Positions 53,705 to 63,794 of a stretch of 64,000 nt of DNA are shown piece by piece. Position numbers and translations under genes: made by a program. The stretch covers positions 434,001 through 498,000 of the forward strand of contig NZ_AP017369.1 in assembly GCF_002355155.1 (NCBI RefSeq). Reading direction: 5' to 3'. The DNA is from Corynebacterium suranareeae (GTDB lineage Bacteria > Actinomycetota > Actinomycetes > Mycobacteriales > Mycobacteriaceae). Every line of letters begins with the position of its first letter. Position 1 is the stretch's first letter. The notes beneath the pieces were generated by a model. The model was given only the letters and a program-made list of their open reading frames with translations. It was not told where the DNA came from and made no database searches.

Positions 53705-54019
53705 ATAAGCATTAATGATCGTGCGGGAAATGTATGGGATTTTCTTTCGGACACTCCTGGTGAAGCTGAAAATCTTCGACTTCGCTCACAACTATTGTCC
53801 CGTATTAATGAACGACTCGATGAATTCGGCTGGTCCCAGAAAGTTTCAGGTGAAAATCTTGATCTAACCCAGCCCCGGGTATCTGATCTGATGAATGGAA
53901 AAATCTCCAAGTTTTCCCTAGATGCGCTCGTGAACATTGGGATCAAAGTGGGTGTTCACATGAGGGTGGATGATTCAGAATCTAACGTTGTACCTACTCA
54001 TAAGGTGGGCTCGCGCTGA
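53705..54019 (+). CDS. higA: HigA-type antitoxin with an altered start codon
   Basis: An XRE-family antitoxin. The HTH LDLTQPRVSDLMNGKISKFS is well kept. The family N-terminus (VWDFLSDTPGEAENLRLRSQ) is in frame upstream of the first standard start, TTG 53795, and begins at an ATA (53705) that has AAGGAG seven bases before it. Thus the original ATG seems mutated to ATA; the full product would be 104 residues, while starting at TTG gives 74 and removes the N-terminal helix. Expression is therefore probably low. It follows the broken higB by 51 bases. Confidence 0.7.
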   Translation: MSINDRAGNVWDFLSDTPGEAENLRLRSQLLSRINERLDEFGWSQKVSGENLDLTQPRVSDLMNGKISKFSLDALVNIGIKVGVHMRVDDSESNVVPTHKVGSR

Positions 54020-54867
54020 GCACATGCGCCCTTACCCATACGAAGCTAACAGGTTAAAACTATTAGAGAACAGTCCCTTTGTTACTTTTTATTAAACGGA
54101 TGGTCGAGCCGACAAGCATCTGACAAAGGACAGTTGTTTTCTTAACCTTTCAAGCCATCCCCGCCTGGGCGGGGGAAATATTTGGAAACCGCAGGGAATT
54201 CAGTTATCGAGACCGAACCTACATTAATCAGTTTCGAGGTTCTGAAATCCCTGGCAGCGCTAGGATGTTTTCCAAATCGATTTATTCATCAATTCCAGAG
54301 GCACCTTGATAGACACTTATTGGTAATAATCTGGGGTAGAGTAGTAGACCTAAGTCACCGGCCCCCTCTGAACCCGACCTAACAGTCAAGTAAGGGGTCG
54401 GTTTTCTAATTCTCGTGGACTCCTTTAAATCCGCTGGTATCCCAGCTGACTGGAATCTCCGCCCAACCGGCACTTGCCCATGGGAGTGGTGACCGGGGAG
54501 GGGCGTCGAAAAGCGATTTACTTCTGTTCGAGGATGCGTCCTTCTTGGGACGTGCGTTGGAAACGAAGCGAAACCCCCGCGACACCACATCACGGGGGCT
54601 TCAAGTTAACCAACAGGTCAACCACCAGGGAATAGGACACCAATCCTACAACCCACTCAGAAACGTTAGCACAGAAGAAAATAAGAGGTTGGAAAAGCTA
54701 TATACAGCTATATACTCAGAGTAAAGCGCTAAATCAGTAGAGAAAATCTTTACCATAGATTACGTTGCACGAGTACTTCCCGGTCTTAAAGATCTTAGGG
54801 ATTCTACAATTTACTTCTATACTTAGTTGCACTGAAATTGTAATTCACGTGAAAATGAAAGGGCATC
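54020..54867. other. Accessory intergenic region with relics
   Basis: No convincing gene. It holds a lone CRISPR-like repeat (54152-54179), a possible hairpin/terminator CCGACCTAAC...GGGGTCGG (54374-54401), a copy of the GCTTTTCGACGC word (54503-54514), a CCCCCG/CGGGGG hairpin (54574-54598) and an AT-rich promoter region with a TATACT box (54817-54822) for the next operon. A minus-strand frame 54406-54588 might be a gene remnant, but I cannot assign it. Confidence 0.5.
54152..54179. repeat. Solitary CRISPR-like repeat
   Basis: It matches the array repeat in its CCATCCCCGC...GCGGGG core and its orientation, but stands alone 2.5 kb from the array (56666). No second unit is found at a 61-base distance. 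Confidence 0.5.
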
Positions 54868-55176
54868 ATGAAGGAATCAAACTCTTCCCGCTTTGAAGCT
54901 CGGTGCTTCTTTTATGTTTCCCCTGCAACACACCGTGATTCTTTCATCGAAAGCATCCGGGAGTGGCTACTTATTAACGAGGCCCCCAATGCAATGTCAG
55001 TGTCGCCGATGCCTGCAGGCCAAGACCAGGTGATTTTGAACATTGGTGTTGAGGCGAAAAATTACTCGGATGCAGAATCAATGATTGATAGGTTTATAGA
55101 CTCACTTATCGCTGGCACTGGGTATAACTCTGGCGGTTCTGTTCACCGCGGAAGTGAACTGTTAGCTTCTGCGTAG
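54868..55176 (+). CDS. Hypothetical 102-residue protein, first gene of accessory operon
   Basis: The family is not recognised. The pattern of predicted strands and helices (strand ARCFFYV, helix HRDSFIESIREWLLI, strands AMSVSPMP and QVILNIGVEA, helix DAESMIDRFIDSLIA) would fit a small alpha-beta sandwich of the ferredoxin-like kind. GAAAGGG precedes ATG 54868. It ends eight bases before a membrane protein gene, and both are AT-richer than the chromosome backbone. They probably form one operon. Confidence 0.7.
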   Translation: MKESNSSRFEARCFFYVSPATHRDSFIESIREWLLINEAPNAMSVSPMPAGQDQVILNIGVEAKNYSDAESMIDRFIDSLIAGTGYNSGGSVHRGSELLASA

Positions 55177-55184
55177 CTCAACCA

Positions 55185-56057
55185 ATGAATAAGGGGCCGA
55201 AAACTCTCGAAGAAAAAGCTGAGCCGATCAAGCAGGGCTCAATCAAACTATTGGATTTCTGGCCTCATATTCTATTGGGATCAATTCCGATCATCAGTCT
55301 GTTTGTGACGATCTTTCCAGATGCAAACTTTAAGTTTTTCAATTGGGACATTTCTATTCCATACGCGCTCACAGGATTAACGTTTGTCTTCGCCATTTGC
55401 GGAGGTGTCGGAATGTACTTTCGGACCCAGAGCCTGCACGCTGCACAACAGAGGTGCAAAGAACTTGAAAAGGATCTTCATCAAGCACGGAGTCTCGCTA
55501 AAAGTTATCAATCAGATGTTCAATCAGCATTAAAGTTTGCGCTCCAGCAACTAGCTTTTGATATTGGCTTGTCACGAGACGTTGGAAGCTCAAGATCGTT
55601 ACATTTTGAGTTAAGAATTACTCTTTATTGCCATCACCCCAAGCGCAATACGTTTATTCCAATAGCACGAATTGCAGGTGATCCGACTTTAGAAAAATTT
55701 GGAAGATCTGAGTATCCAGATTCTCAAGGTGCGATAAGCCGAGGTTGGAAAACTGGCGGTGTTGTACTCACTTCACTGCCAGAAGACAGGGCAATATGGG
55801 AGCTAGAGCTGGTCGAAAATTATGGGTTCTTGCCAGATGAAGCATCTAGTATCGTAATGCAGTCACTCAGCATGCTTGCAACAAGGCTAAATGCGGAATC
55901 TGGTCCAATTGGGGTGATTGTTGTTGAAAGCACCAAAAAACGTGGGGTATCTGCTAGGACAATGGATGCACTGCAGGACTCAACGTGGTATGCACCAATC
56001 GCCTCTCTAATGGTGTCTGTTCAAGAATCTCTCGTGCCACATATATCTGAAAATTAA
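55185..56057 (+). CDS. Two-helix membrane protein with C-terminal GAF-like domain
   Basis: A 290-residue protein. Residues 24-45 and 57-78 are transmembrane helices; 84-116 is a likely coiled coil (AAQQRCKELEKDLHQARSLAKS); the rest resembles a GAF-type sensor domain (LRITLYCHHPKRNTFIPIARIAG ... SMLATRLNAESGPIGVIVVES). There is no kinase, cyclase or nuclease motif. The start ATG 55185 lacks a strong ribosome site, so translation may be coupled to the upstream 102-residue gene. A membrane anchor plus ligand-sensing domain in a small operon beside TA and CRISPR relics is reminiscent of membrane effectors of defence systems, but this is inference. Confidence 0.7.
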   Translation: MNKGPKTLEEKAEPIKQGSIKLLDFWPHILLGSIPIISLFVTIFPDANFKFFNWDISIPYALTGLTFVFAICGGVGMYFRTQSLHAAQQRCKELEKDLHQARSLAKSYQSDVQSALKFALQQLAFDIGLSRDVGSSRSLHFELRITLYCHHPKRNTFIPIARIAGDPTLEKFGRSEYPDSQGAISRGWKTGGVVLTSLPEDRAIWELELVENYGFLPDEASSIVMQSLSMLATRLNAESGPIGVIVVESTKKRGVSARTMDALQDSTWYAPIASLMVSVQESLVPHISEN

Positions 56058-56225
56058 CGTAAAAGACAGTGTCAAGACTCGGGCGGCGAACATCTCCGCT
56101 GGTGGAAAAAACAATAGTATGCGCGGCAGTGGTTAGGTTGAAGGCCAAAAATAGTCTGCAACAGCCTGCTCCGTAATGGAAAAAGCGAGCACGAAGTCAT
56201 AAAGGTACAAAAACTTCCTATGCTA

Positions 56226-56258
56226 GGACCATCCCTGACCCGCGTGTGTGAGGAAAAC
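56226..56258. repeat. Degenerate CRISPR-like repeat
   Basis: GGACCATCCC-TGAC-CCGCGTGTGTGAGGAAAAC matches the array repeat apart from a four-base insertion and a few changes, in the same orientation as the array. Confidence 0.45.
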
Positions 56259-56281
56259 TGATCACCTAGGTGGGGTGGCGG

Positions 56282-56506
56282 TCAGTCCTCCAAGTTTTCC
56301 ACGTGCTCCAAAAGGTAGTCCGGCCAATCCAATGGTGATGAAGATAGTGCCTCAACTGTGCCGTCAAGGTGAAGCAATGCGGGGGCACTACCAGTCATGT
56401 CATTATTTGGCCACCCAACCCAGACACCGTTATCTAACAATGTGGCCTGTTTAAATGACCACCCAGTGTCTTTACTGAGCCTGCTCAAGACTTCTTTTTC
56501 GTCCAT
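56282..56506 (-). CDS. Small acidic protein, immunity-like
   Basis: A 74-residue acidic protein without a known domain. It contains SKDTGWSFKQATLLDNG and a Trp/Asp-rich C-terminal half. GGGGGTAGGG lies upstream of ATG 56506. It is preceded, nine bases upstream on the same strand, by the stop codon of a truncated frame (56516-56668). A small acidic gene directly behind the C-terminal end of another gene is the usual layout of immunity genes of polymorphic toxins. That reading is speculative. Confidence 0.5.
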   Translation of the reverse strand: MDEKEVLSRLSKDTGWSFKQATLLDNGVWVGWPNNDMTGSAPALLHLDGTVEALSSSPLDWPDYLLEHVENLED

Positions 56507-56515
56507 ATTTTTACC

Positions 56516-56668
56516 CTACCCCCAACACGTAAAGTAGCTGGTAGGCTCCATATCGCCAAGGAGAACCATTCTTAGGCTTCCATCTTTTAGCAGGTCGGTG
56601 TAAATAGTGGTCTCAGACAGCTTTCCTAGCTGAGTTTGAAACTGATAGAAATAAATCTTGTTGCCGAA
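56516..56668 (-). pseudogene. C-terminal gene fragment ending at the CRISPR repeat
   Basis: On the minus strand a frame of 50 codons (ending MEPTSYFTCWG, stop at 56516-56518) runs back to a TAG at 56669-56671, inside the first CRISPR repeat. It has protein-like composition (KLSETTIYTDLLKDGS) but no start codon with a ribosome site at its head. It looks like the 3' end of a longer gene cut off at the array. Confidence 0.4.
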
Positions 56669-56815
56669 CTATCCCCGCGTGTGCGGGGAAAACGCCCGCA
56701 ACTTTGCGGTCGGCGCCGTCCCAGAGGGACCATCCCCACGTGTGCGGGGAGAATGACTGGCACAGACGAATCTACGACCCCAACGACGGACCATCCCCGC
56801 GTGTGCGGGGAGAAT
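56666..56815 (-). CRISPR. Minimal type I-E-like CRISPR array (3 repeats, 2 spacers)
   Basis: Repeats of 28 nt lie at 56666-56693, 56727-56754 and 56788-56815, separated by two 33-nt spacers (61-nt period). The third reads GGACCATCCCCGCGTGTGCGGG and on; the core CCCCGCGTGTGCGGGG is palindromic, as in type I-E repeats. In I-E orientation the crRNA strand is the minus strand, placing the leader to the right. The left-most repeat is the degenerate one, as expected for the leader-distal end. No cas gene is present in the window. Confidence 0.85.
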
Positions 56816-57037
56816 ACTAATTAACCAGCTGAAATGTTGGATCCGAGTGCTATTTTACATCACTTCACTCAACTCATTTGAGGATCCAGCTCAAGGAACC
56901 GTAGACGCGATGAAAGGAAACAAAGCCCCCAACATCATCCGGCAATAACTTGATGTAACAAGGCGGCACTACTCAACCTCAAACGAAGAAAACCTAGCGC
57001 CACTTCAACTAAAACAGAAACTCAGAAAGCCAGTTCC

Positions 57038-58099
57038 CTAAACAGCCTCAGCCCCAGCAAACGAAGCAGTATCGATAACAACACGGAACTGCACGTCGCC
57101 GGCAACAACGCGGTCGTATGCCGCATCTACCTCATCAACACCAACGGTTTCAATCATCGCACCGAGGCCGTGCTTCGCGCAGAAGTCGAGCATTTCCTGA
57201 GTTTCAGGGATGCCACCAATGTTGGATCCGGTCAGGACTTTTCCGCCGCCGATTAGTGCACCAAAGCTTAAATCTTGCTTCTCTGGTGGCAGCCCAACAA
57301 CGGCCATGACACCTTGTGGTTTGAGGAGTCCCAGGTATTTATCCACTGGGATCGATGCGCTAATGGTGTTGAGGATGAAGTCGAATTCTCCGGCGTGTTC
57401 TTTGAAGAAATCTTCGTCGGAAGTCGCTAGCGTGCGAGCAGCGCCGAGCTCCTTGGCAAGTTCAGCCTTGCGCAGTGAACGGGACAGCACGGTGACCTCA
57501 GCGCCCTTGGCTGCAGCGATCTGGACACCCATGTGGCCAAGTCCGCCGAGGCCCATGACTGCTACTTTGTCGCCTTCTTTGACGTTCCAGCGGGCGATCG
57601 GGGAGTAGGTGGTGATGCCTGCACACAGCAGCGGCGCCGCGACATCGAAGTCGAGTTCTTCTGGGATGCTGCACAGGAATCGTTCGTTGACTACTACCTT
57701 TTCGGCGTAGCCACCTTGGGTGATGGTGCCGTCGACGTCGGTGGAGTTGTAGGTTCCGACGTTTCCGCGCAGGCAGTTGTTTTCAAACCCTGCGACGCAC
57801 TGTTCGCATTCGCCACAGGAGTTAACTAGGCAGCCGACGCCAACGCGGTCGCCGACTTTCCATTTGGTGACATCGGATCCAACGGCAGACACGACACCTG
57901 CGATTTCGTGACCGACGGTGAGCGGGAAGTGGGCTTCGCCCCATTCGTTGCGGATGGTGTGGATATCGCTGTGGCAGATGCCGGCAGCTTTGATATCGAT
58001 TACTACGTCGTCAGCGCGTGGGTCGCGTCGTTCAATGGTTTTGACCTCGAAAGGTGCTTCTGGACCGGACTTTTGTAGTGCTTTGACTGAAATACTCAC
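57038..58099 (-). CDS. adhC: Zinc-dependent NADP alcohol dehydrogenase (AdhC/YahK-like)
   Basis: A 353-residue medium-chain dehydrogenase of the cinnamyl-alcohol-dehydrogenase type. Zinc ligands are GICHSDIH (Cys), VGHEIAG (His-Glu) and four structural cysteines in CGECEQCVAGFENNC. The cofactor motif is GLGGLGHMG. Such enzymes reduce aromatic and aliphatic aldehydes with NADPH. ATG 58099. It marks the return to backbone after the accessory island. Confidence 0.9.
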   Translation of the reverse strand: MSISVKALQKSGPEAPFEVKTIERRDPRADDVVIDIKAAGICHSDIHTIRNEWGEAHFPLTVGHEIAGVVSAVGSDVTKWKVGDRVGVGCLVNSCGECEQCVAGFENNCLRGNVGTYNSTDVDGTITQGGYAEKVVVNERFLCSIPEELDFDVAAPLLCAGITTYSPIARWNVKEGDKVAVMGLGGLGHMGVQIAAAKGAEVTVLSRSLRKAELAKELGAARTLATSDEDFFKEHAGEFDFILNTISASIPVDKYLGLLKPQGVMAVVGLPPEKQDLSFGALIGGGKVLTGSNIGGIPETQEMLDFCAKHGLGAMIETVGVDEVDAAYDRVVAGDVQFRVVIDTASFAGAEAV

Positions 58100-58168
58100 T
58101 CACGCGATTCTACCGAAAAAGCACGCTTTTCGACGCCCCCTCCGCCAGCCCGGCCCAACCCGGGCAGG

Positions 58169-59026
58169 CTACAAGGCCCGCAGTAGGTAGTTGCCGTATC
58201 CGGATTTCTTTAATTCCTCGCCGAGTGCTGCTAATTCAGAACTGGTGATAAATCCTTCGCGGTAGGCTGCTACTTCTGGGGATCCGATGATATTGCCGGT
58301 TCGTTTTTGCAGCACCTCTACATAAGAGGAAGCTTCGGACATGGAATCGATCGTGCCGGTATCGAGCCAGACGTCACCGCGGTCGAGGCGTTGGACGGTC
58401 AGTGCGCCTTGTTGTAGGTAGGCGTCGTTGATGCTGGTGATTTCTAGTTCGCCGCGCTCAGAAGGTTCGATGTTTTTCGCGATTTCTACTACGCGGTTGT
58501 CGTAGAAGTAGAGGCCTACTACGGCGAAGTTGGATTTTGGTGCGGTGGGCTTTTCTTCAATAGATACCGCCTTATTAGCAGCATCAAATTCCACCACGCC
58601 ATAACGCTCAGGATCGGACACCTCATAAGCAAAGACGATGCCACCGTCGGGGTTGGCGCATTGTTTGAGAGCGCGGCCAAGCTGGGCGCCGTCGAAGATG
58701 TTGTCGCCAAGCACGAGTGCTACGTCGTCGTCGCCGATGAATTCTTCGCCGATGATAAACGCCTGGGCTAGTCCGTCGGGTGAGGGCTGGACGGCGTAGC
58801 TTAAGGAAATTCCCCAGGAGGAGCCGTCGCCAAGCAAGCGTTTAAAAGAGTCACTGTCCTCAGGAGTGGTGATAATCAAAACATCATTGATGCCGGCTTG
58901 GATGAGCGTGGTCAAGGGGTAGTAGACCATGGGTTTGTCATAGATCGGCATCAGTTGCTTGGAGATGCCTTTGGTGATTGGGTAGAGCCGGGTACCGGAG
59001 CCACCTGCGAGGATTATGCCTTTCAC
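58169..59026 (-). CDS. rmlA: Glucose-1-phosphate thymidylyltransferase
   Basis: A 285-residue nucleotidyltransferase. It has [13 protein letters not shown] (nucleotide binding), [15 protein letters not shown], and LGDNIFDG (metal Asp). It makes dTDP-glucose from dTTP and glucose-1-phosphate, the first step to dTDP-L-rhamnose for the arabinogalactan linker. It overlaps rmlCD by four bases; order on the minus strand is rmlB-rmlCD-rmlA. Confidence 0.95.
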   Translation of the reverse strand: MKGIILAGGSGTRLYPITKGISKQLMPIYDKPMVYYPLTTLIQAGINDVLIITTPEDSDSFKRLLGDGSSWGISLSYAVQPSPDGLAQAFIIGEEFIGDDDVALVLGDNIFDGAQLGRALKQCANPDGGIVFAYEVSDPERYGVVEFDAANKAVSIEEKPTAPKSNFAVVGLYFYDNRVVEIAKNIEPSERGELEITSINDAYLQQGALTVQRLDRGDVWLDTGTIDSMSEASSYVEVLQKRTGNIIGSPEVAAYREGFITSSELAALGEELKKSGYGNYLLRAL

Positions 59027-60381
59027 TTTGAGAGCTCCTTGAGGTAGTCGTTGAGGCGGGTCTGCCAGGTTGGTGCGCTAAATCCAGTGGCTTCGATTTT
59101 GTTAAGTTCGAGCACGGAATTTAGTGGGCGTGGTGCGGCGTTTTTATCCGCGAAGTACTCCGCGGTGCTCACCCCGGTGACGCGGGAGGGGTCGGTAAAT
59201 ACCGCGCGGGCGATATCGGCCCAGCTCGCAGGCTGCCCTGAGTTGGTGAGGTTGTAGGTGCCGTACTCTGCGCCAGATTTCAACAGGTGCGCGATGCCTG
59301 CTGCGATGTCTTGAGTAAACGACAGTCTGCCGATTTGATCATCAACTACCGATGGTGCGATGCCACGTTCATCGAGGGATTTCATGGTGCGCACAAAATT
59401 GTTGCCATCGCCGATGACCCAGCTAGTGCGCACAATATAATGGCGTGGCGCAGTGGCGGCTGCGATATCTCCTGCTGCTTTTGTTTGGCCGTACACACCA
59501 AGCGGGGATAGTGGTGCAGTTTCATCGTAGGATTCGGCAGTGCCGTCAAAGACATAATCTGAAGACACGTGCACCAGCGTGAGGTTATTTTCGCGTGCGA
59601 TGGCAGCTAGGTTTCCCACGGCGGTGGCGTTGATGGACCATGCGGTGGCGCGGTCTTCTTCTGACTGGTCAACGGCGGTGTAGGCGGCGGCGTTGATGAT
59701 GGTGGAGTATTGCTTCCACGCGCGCGCATCGGTGAGGTCTGCGGTGATATCGAGTTCTGCGCGGGTGACAAATTCTGCGTCGGGGAACTGCGCGCGTAGC
59801 GCGGTTCCCAGTTGACCGCCTGCACCTACCACGAGGACCTTGCGGGCTGGGAGGGGGGTGGCGTCGATAAGCGTGGGATGTTTTTTGTCTTTGTCCGAAA
59901 TTTCAGTGATCGGCAGTGGCCAGTCGATCATGTTGAGGTTGACGTTGGCGTACTCGGCGTCGGGCGACCAATGATCATTGACGAGGTAGGTGTACAGCGT
60001 GCCGTCCTCGAGCGCCTGGAATCCGTTTGCCACGCCGCGCGGGACATAAACACCGACGTCAGGGGTAATTTTTTGCTTTACGACGTTTCCGTATGTCTCA
60101 GACCCTTCCCGCAAGTCTACCCATGCGCCGAAGACCGCGCCGACCGCGACGGAGACGAATTTGTCCCAGGGTTCGGCGTGCATGCCGCGGGTGGTTCCGG
60201 CGGTGGCGTTGAAGCTCATGTTGTTTTGGACGGGGCCGAAATCAGGCAGACCGATGGTGGTCATTTTGGTGCGTTGCCAGTTTTCTTTGAACCAGCCGCG
60301 GTTGTCGCCGTGGACGGGGAAATCGAAAATCAGCAGGCCGTCGATGTCGGTTTCGCGCATGGTGAGTTCTTTGTTAAACAT
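59023..60381 (-). CDS. rmlCD: Fused dTDP-4-keto-rhamnose epimerase/reductase RmlCD
   Basis: A 452-residue two-domain enzyme. Residues 1-175 are RmlC-like (cupin), with [29 protein letters not shown] (catalytic His) and the [10 protein letters not shown] segment. Residues 185-452 are RmlD-like, with [12 protein letters not shown] (NAD(P) binding), [10 protein letters not shown] and the YGQTKAAGD (Tyr, Lys) active site. It performs the last two steps to dTDP-L-rhamnose. In most bacteria these are separate proteins. ATG 60381 starts three bases after the rmlB stop codon. Confidence 0.93.
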   Translation of the reverse strand: MFNKELTMRETDIDGLLIFDFPVHGDNRGWFKENWQRTKMTTIGLPDFGPVQNNMSFNATAGTTRGMHAEPWDKFVSVAVGAVFGAWVDLREGSETYGNVVKQKITPDVGVYVPRGVANGFQALEDGTLYTYLVNDHWSPDAEYANVNLNMIDWPLPITEISDKDKKHPTLIDATPLPARKVLVVGAGGQLGTALRAQFPDAEFVTRAELDITADLTDARAWKQYSTIINAAAYTAVDQSEEDRATAWSINATAVGNLAAIARENNLTLVHVSSDYVFDGTAESYDETAPLSPLGVYGQTKAAGDIAAATAPRHYIVRTSWVIGDGNNFVRTMKSLDERGIAPSVVDDQIGRLSFTQDIAAGIAHLLKSGAEYGTYNLTNSGQPASWADIARAVFTDPSRVTGVSTAEYFADKNAAPRPLNSVLELNKIEATGFSAPTWQTRLNDYLKELSK

Positions 60382-60384
60382 CGT

Positions 60385-62023
<1,639 letters not shown>

Positions 62024-62199
62024 TTTTATCCTTTTTATGTGTTGGAAACAGAGTCATGGTAGGTCGCCTTATTTGTCAGTGCAAGGGTTTTATTAGCTTT
62101 TGGAGATAGTTTCAGGCTGGTTGAAATAGTTGACATCTGTGCAGGTTGGGGGCTTTTGTTTCCGACTTGGGGTTATGTGAAGTGGGGTGCTGTGTGGCG

Positions 62200-62345
62200 T
62201 TTTAAGCGGTCGACTGTCTGCGGTGACCTATTGTCCTAGTTTTGGCGATTTGGGCGCTTAGAAGCGGTTTTAGAGGGGGTCGAATTTGTGACGATTGGGG
62301 CTATTTTGATTTCTGCTGGGTTGCTGTGGGCTTGCTGATCAACTT
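62200..62345 (+). repeat. Dispersed intergenic repeat, copy 5
   Basis: It shows GGCGTTTTAAGCGGTCGA, GGGCGCTTAGAAGCGGTTTT, TATTTTGATTTCTGCTG and GCTGATCAA in the family order. It is the most diverged copy. Confidence 0.5.
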
Positions 62346-62546
62346 CTCGTTCCGACGGGGCCTCGCTCCCTCAAACGGGGACGAGTTTTCGCATAATACC
62401 TCGTGATTAGCGCAAATTTTCGATTAAAAATGGCCTTTTCCCTCTGGCTGGGGACGGATTTTCGCAACTTCAGGCAGTCACGTGTCGAGCGGGACATGGA
62501 TGACTCAATGGGTAAGGGGATTGTGGTGCCTGTCGGATGGCGATGG

Positions 62547-62672
62547 TTAGGATTCACCATTTTTAGGATGCCACCTCGAAAAAATGGTGAATCGGCACGC
62601 TTTTAACCCCTCGAAAGTGTGCCAATTCAACATATTCTGCGCCCAACCTTCAAAAAATGGTGAATCCTAACA
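62547..62672. repeat. AAATGGTGAATC repeat cluster, locus 2
   Basis: GTTAGGATTCACCATTTTTA, AAAAATGGTGAATCGGCACG, GTGTGCCAATTCAACATATT and AAAAATGGTGAATCCTAACA follow each other. The first and last are inverted to each other and can pair over about 17 bases. Confidence 0.7.
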
Positions 62673-62728
62673 GGCTCAGGGGGATTACAAGGCGTGACTC
62701 ATACCGGGGGTATGTCATGGGGCGTTAT

Positions 62729-62747
62729 TAAGGGTAACCTTGCCTTA
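62729..62747. promoter_or_regulatory. DtxR-like iron box
   Basis: TAAGGGTAACCTTGCCTTA fits the DtxR consensus TWAGGTWAGSCTWACCTWA at 16 of 19 positions and lies 28 bases before the lipoprotein start. Iron-loaded DtxR bound here would repress the gene. Confidence 0.7.
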
Positions 62748-62775
62748 ATTATTTGGATTGCAGTAATTTAAGGGA

Positions 62776-63723
62776 ATGCATTTTTGTCTCCTGCCTCTGG
62801 CCAGACCTGCCAAAGTTGTGGTCCCACTCCTCGGCGCCGCACTCCTTCTAAGCTCCTGCTCTTCAACATCTTCCGATGAATCAATCCAACCTGAAGTTGC
62901 CAGCACTGGATATTCAGTGGAGCACGCAATGGGCACCGCCGAAATCCCTGAAACCCCAACGCGTGTGGTCGTCATTGATTCCCCACACCTCGACGCACTT
63001 TTGGCGTTGGGGATTACCCCGGTGGGAGCCACGGAATCGGGATCTGAAAATGGTTTCCCTGCCTACTTGGCTGACGAGCTAAAAGACACTGAATCTGTTG
63101 GGCTGACATCTGAGCCAAATTTGGAAAAGATCGCAGCTCTAGATCCAGATTTGATCATCGGTGCCAAAGTCCGGCACGAGGCTATTTATGATCAACTTTC
63201 AGACATCGCGCCAACCGTGATGTCCGAAGGTTCCGGCACAAACTGGAATGAACAGGCTGAAATTACTGCGGCGGCCGTAAACAAATCTGATGAGATGGAC
63301 AAACTAATCGCAGATTTGGACACCCGCGCGAAGGATCTCGGGGAAGAGATCGGGGCGGAAGGACAGACTGCATCGATGGTTCGATTCCGTCCCGATAATT
63401 TCAGGCTCTATGGTCCTGAGACATTCTCCGGATCAGTCCTGGAGCAAGTTGGCTTTGAACTGGGGGAACGTGATTGGAATGAGTACTCGATGATGGAGCT
63501 CTCGCCGGAAAACTTTGGGCAGATCGATGGTGACCTTATTTTCTACACCATCCCAGGATCTCCTGAAGCAACTACTTATCCGCAGGTGTCAGAGCTATGG
63601 GTAGATTCGCCAGCAGTTCAGCAAGGTAAAACTTACGAGTTTGAGGATGAAACCTGGATGGTCGGCATTGGTGTTTTAGGTGCCAATGAAATCTTGGATG
63701 ATCTGGAAGAGACTTTGAGCTAG
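62776..63723 (+). CDS. Iron-siderophore ABC transporter substrate-binding lipoprotein
   Basis: A 315-residue FecB/FepB-type binding protein. The lipobox is LLLSSC near residue 28, after a short signal peptide. Binding-protein features include ETPTRVVVIDSPHLDALLAL, LGITPVGATES and IAALDPDLIIGAKVRH. It captures ferri-siderophores outside the membrane and passes them to an ABC permease not included in the window. The start ATG 62776 has AAGGGA unusually close (one base), so a downstream start or a short leader is possible. The DtxR-like box supports iron control. Confidence 0.88.
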   Translation: MHFCLLPLARPAKVVVPLLGAALLLSSCSSTSSDESIQPEVASTGYSVEHAMGTAEIPETPTRVVVIDSPHLDALLALGITPVGATESGSENGFPAYLADELKDTESVGLTSEPNLEKIAALDPDLIIGAKVRHEAIYDQLSDIAPTVMSEGSGTNWNEQAEITAAAVNKSDEMDKLIADLDTRAKDLGEEIGAEGQTASMVRFRPDNFRLYGPETFSGSVLEQVGFELGERDWNEYSMMELSPENFGQIDGDLIFYTIPGSPEATTYPQVSELWVDSPAVQQGKTYEFEDETWMVGIGVLGANEILDDLEETLS

Positions 63724-63744
63724 CTTCTTTTCGGAACTGATGTG

Positions 63745-63794
63745 CCCCTTGTTGTTGCCCCTCTACGTATTAGGGGAGTGCCGATGACAAGGGG
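63745..63794 (+). terminator. Terminator after the siderophore lipoprotein gene
   Basis: CCCCTTGT and ACAAGGGG form the outer stem, with an inner CCCCT/AGGGG hairpin (63758-63776), followed by TTTCATTTT. The remaining bases to 64000 show no gene. Confidence 0.7.

Larger units (their letters stand above)
62024..62775. other. Divergent intergenic region with repeats and an iron box
   Basis: No supported gene. 62200-62345 is the fifth dispersed-repeat copy. A GGGGACGAGTTTTCGCA / GGGGACGGATTTTCGCA direct pair lies at about 62378 and 62450. 62547-62672 is the AAATGGTGAATC cluster. The DtxR-like box is at 62729-62747. Confidence 0.6.

Noticed and set aside
54406..54588. 60-codon minus-strand frame in the accessory island
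   Set aside because: It might be a gene remnant, but nothing in it is recognisable and no start signal is clear.
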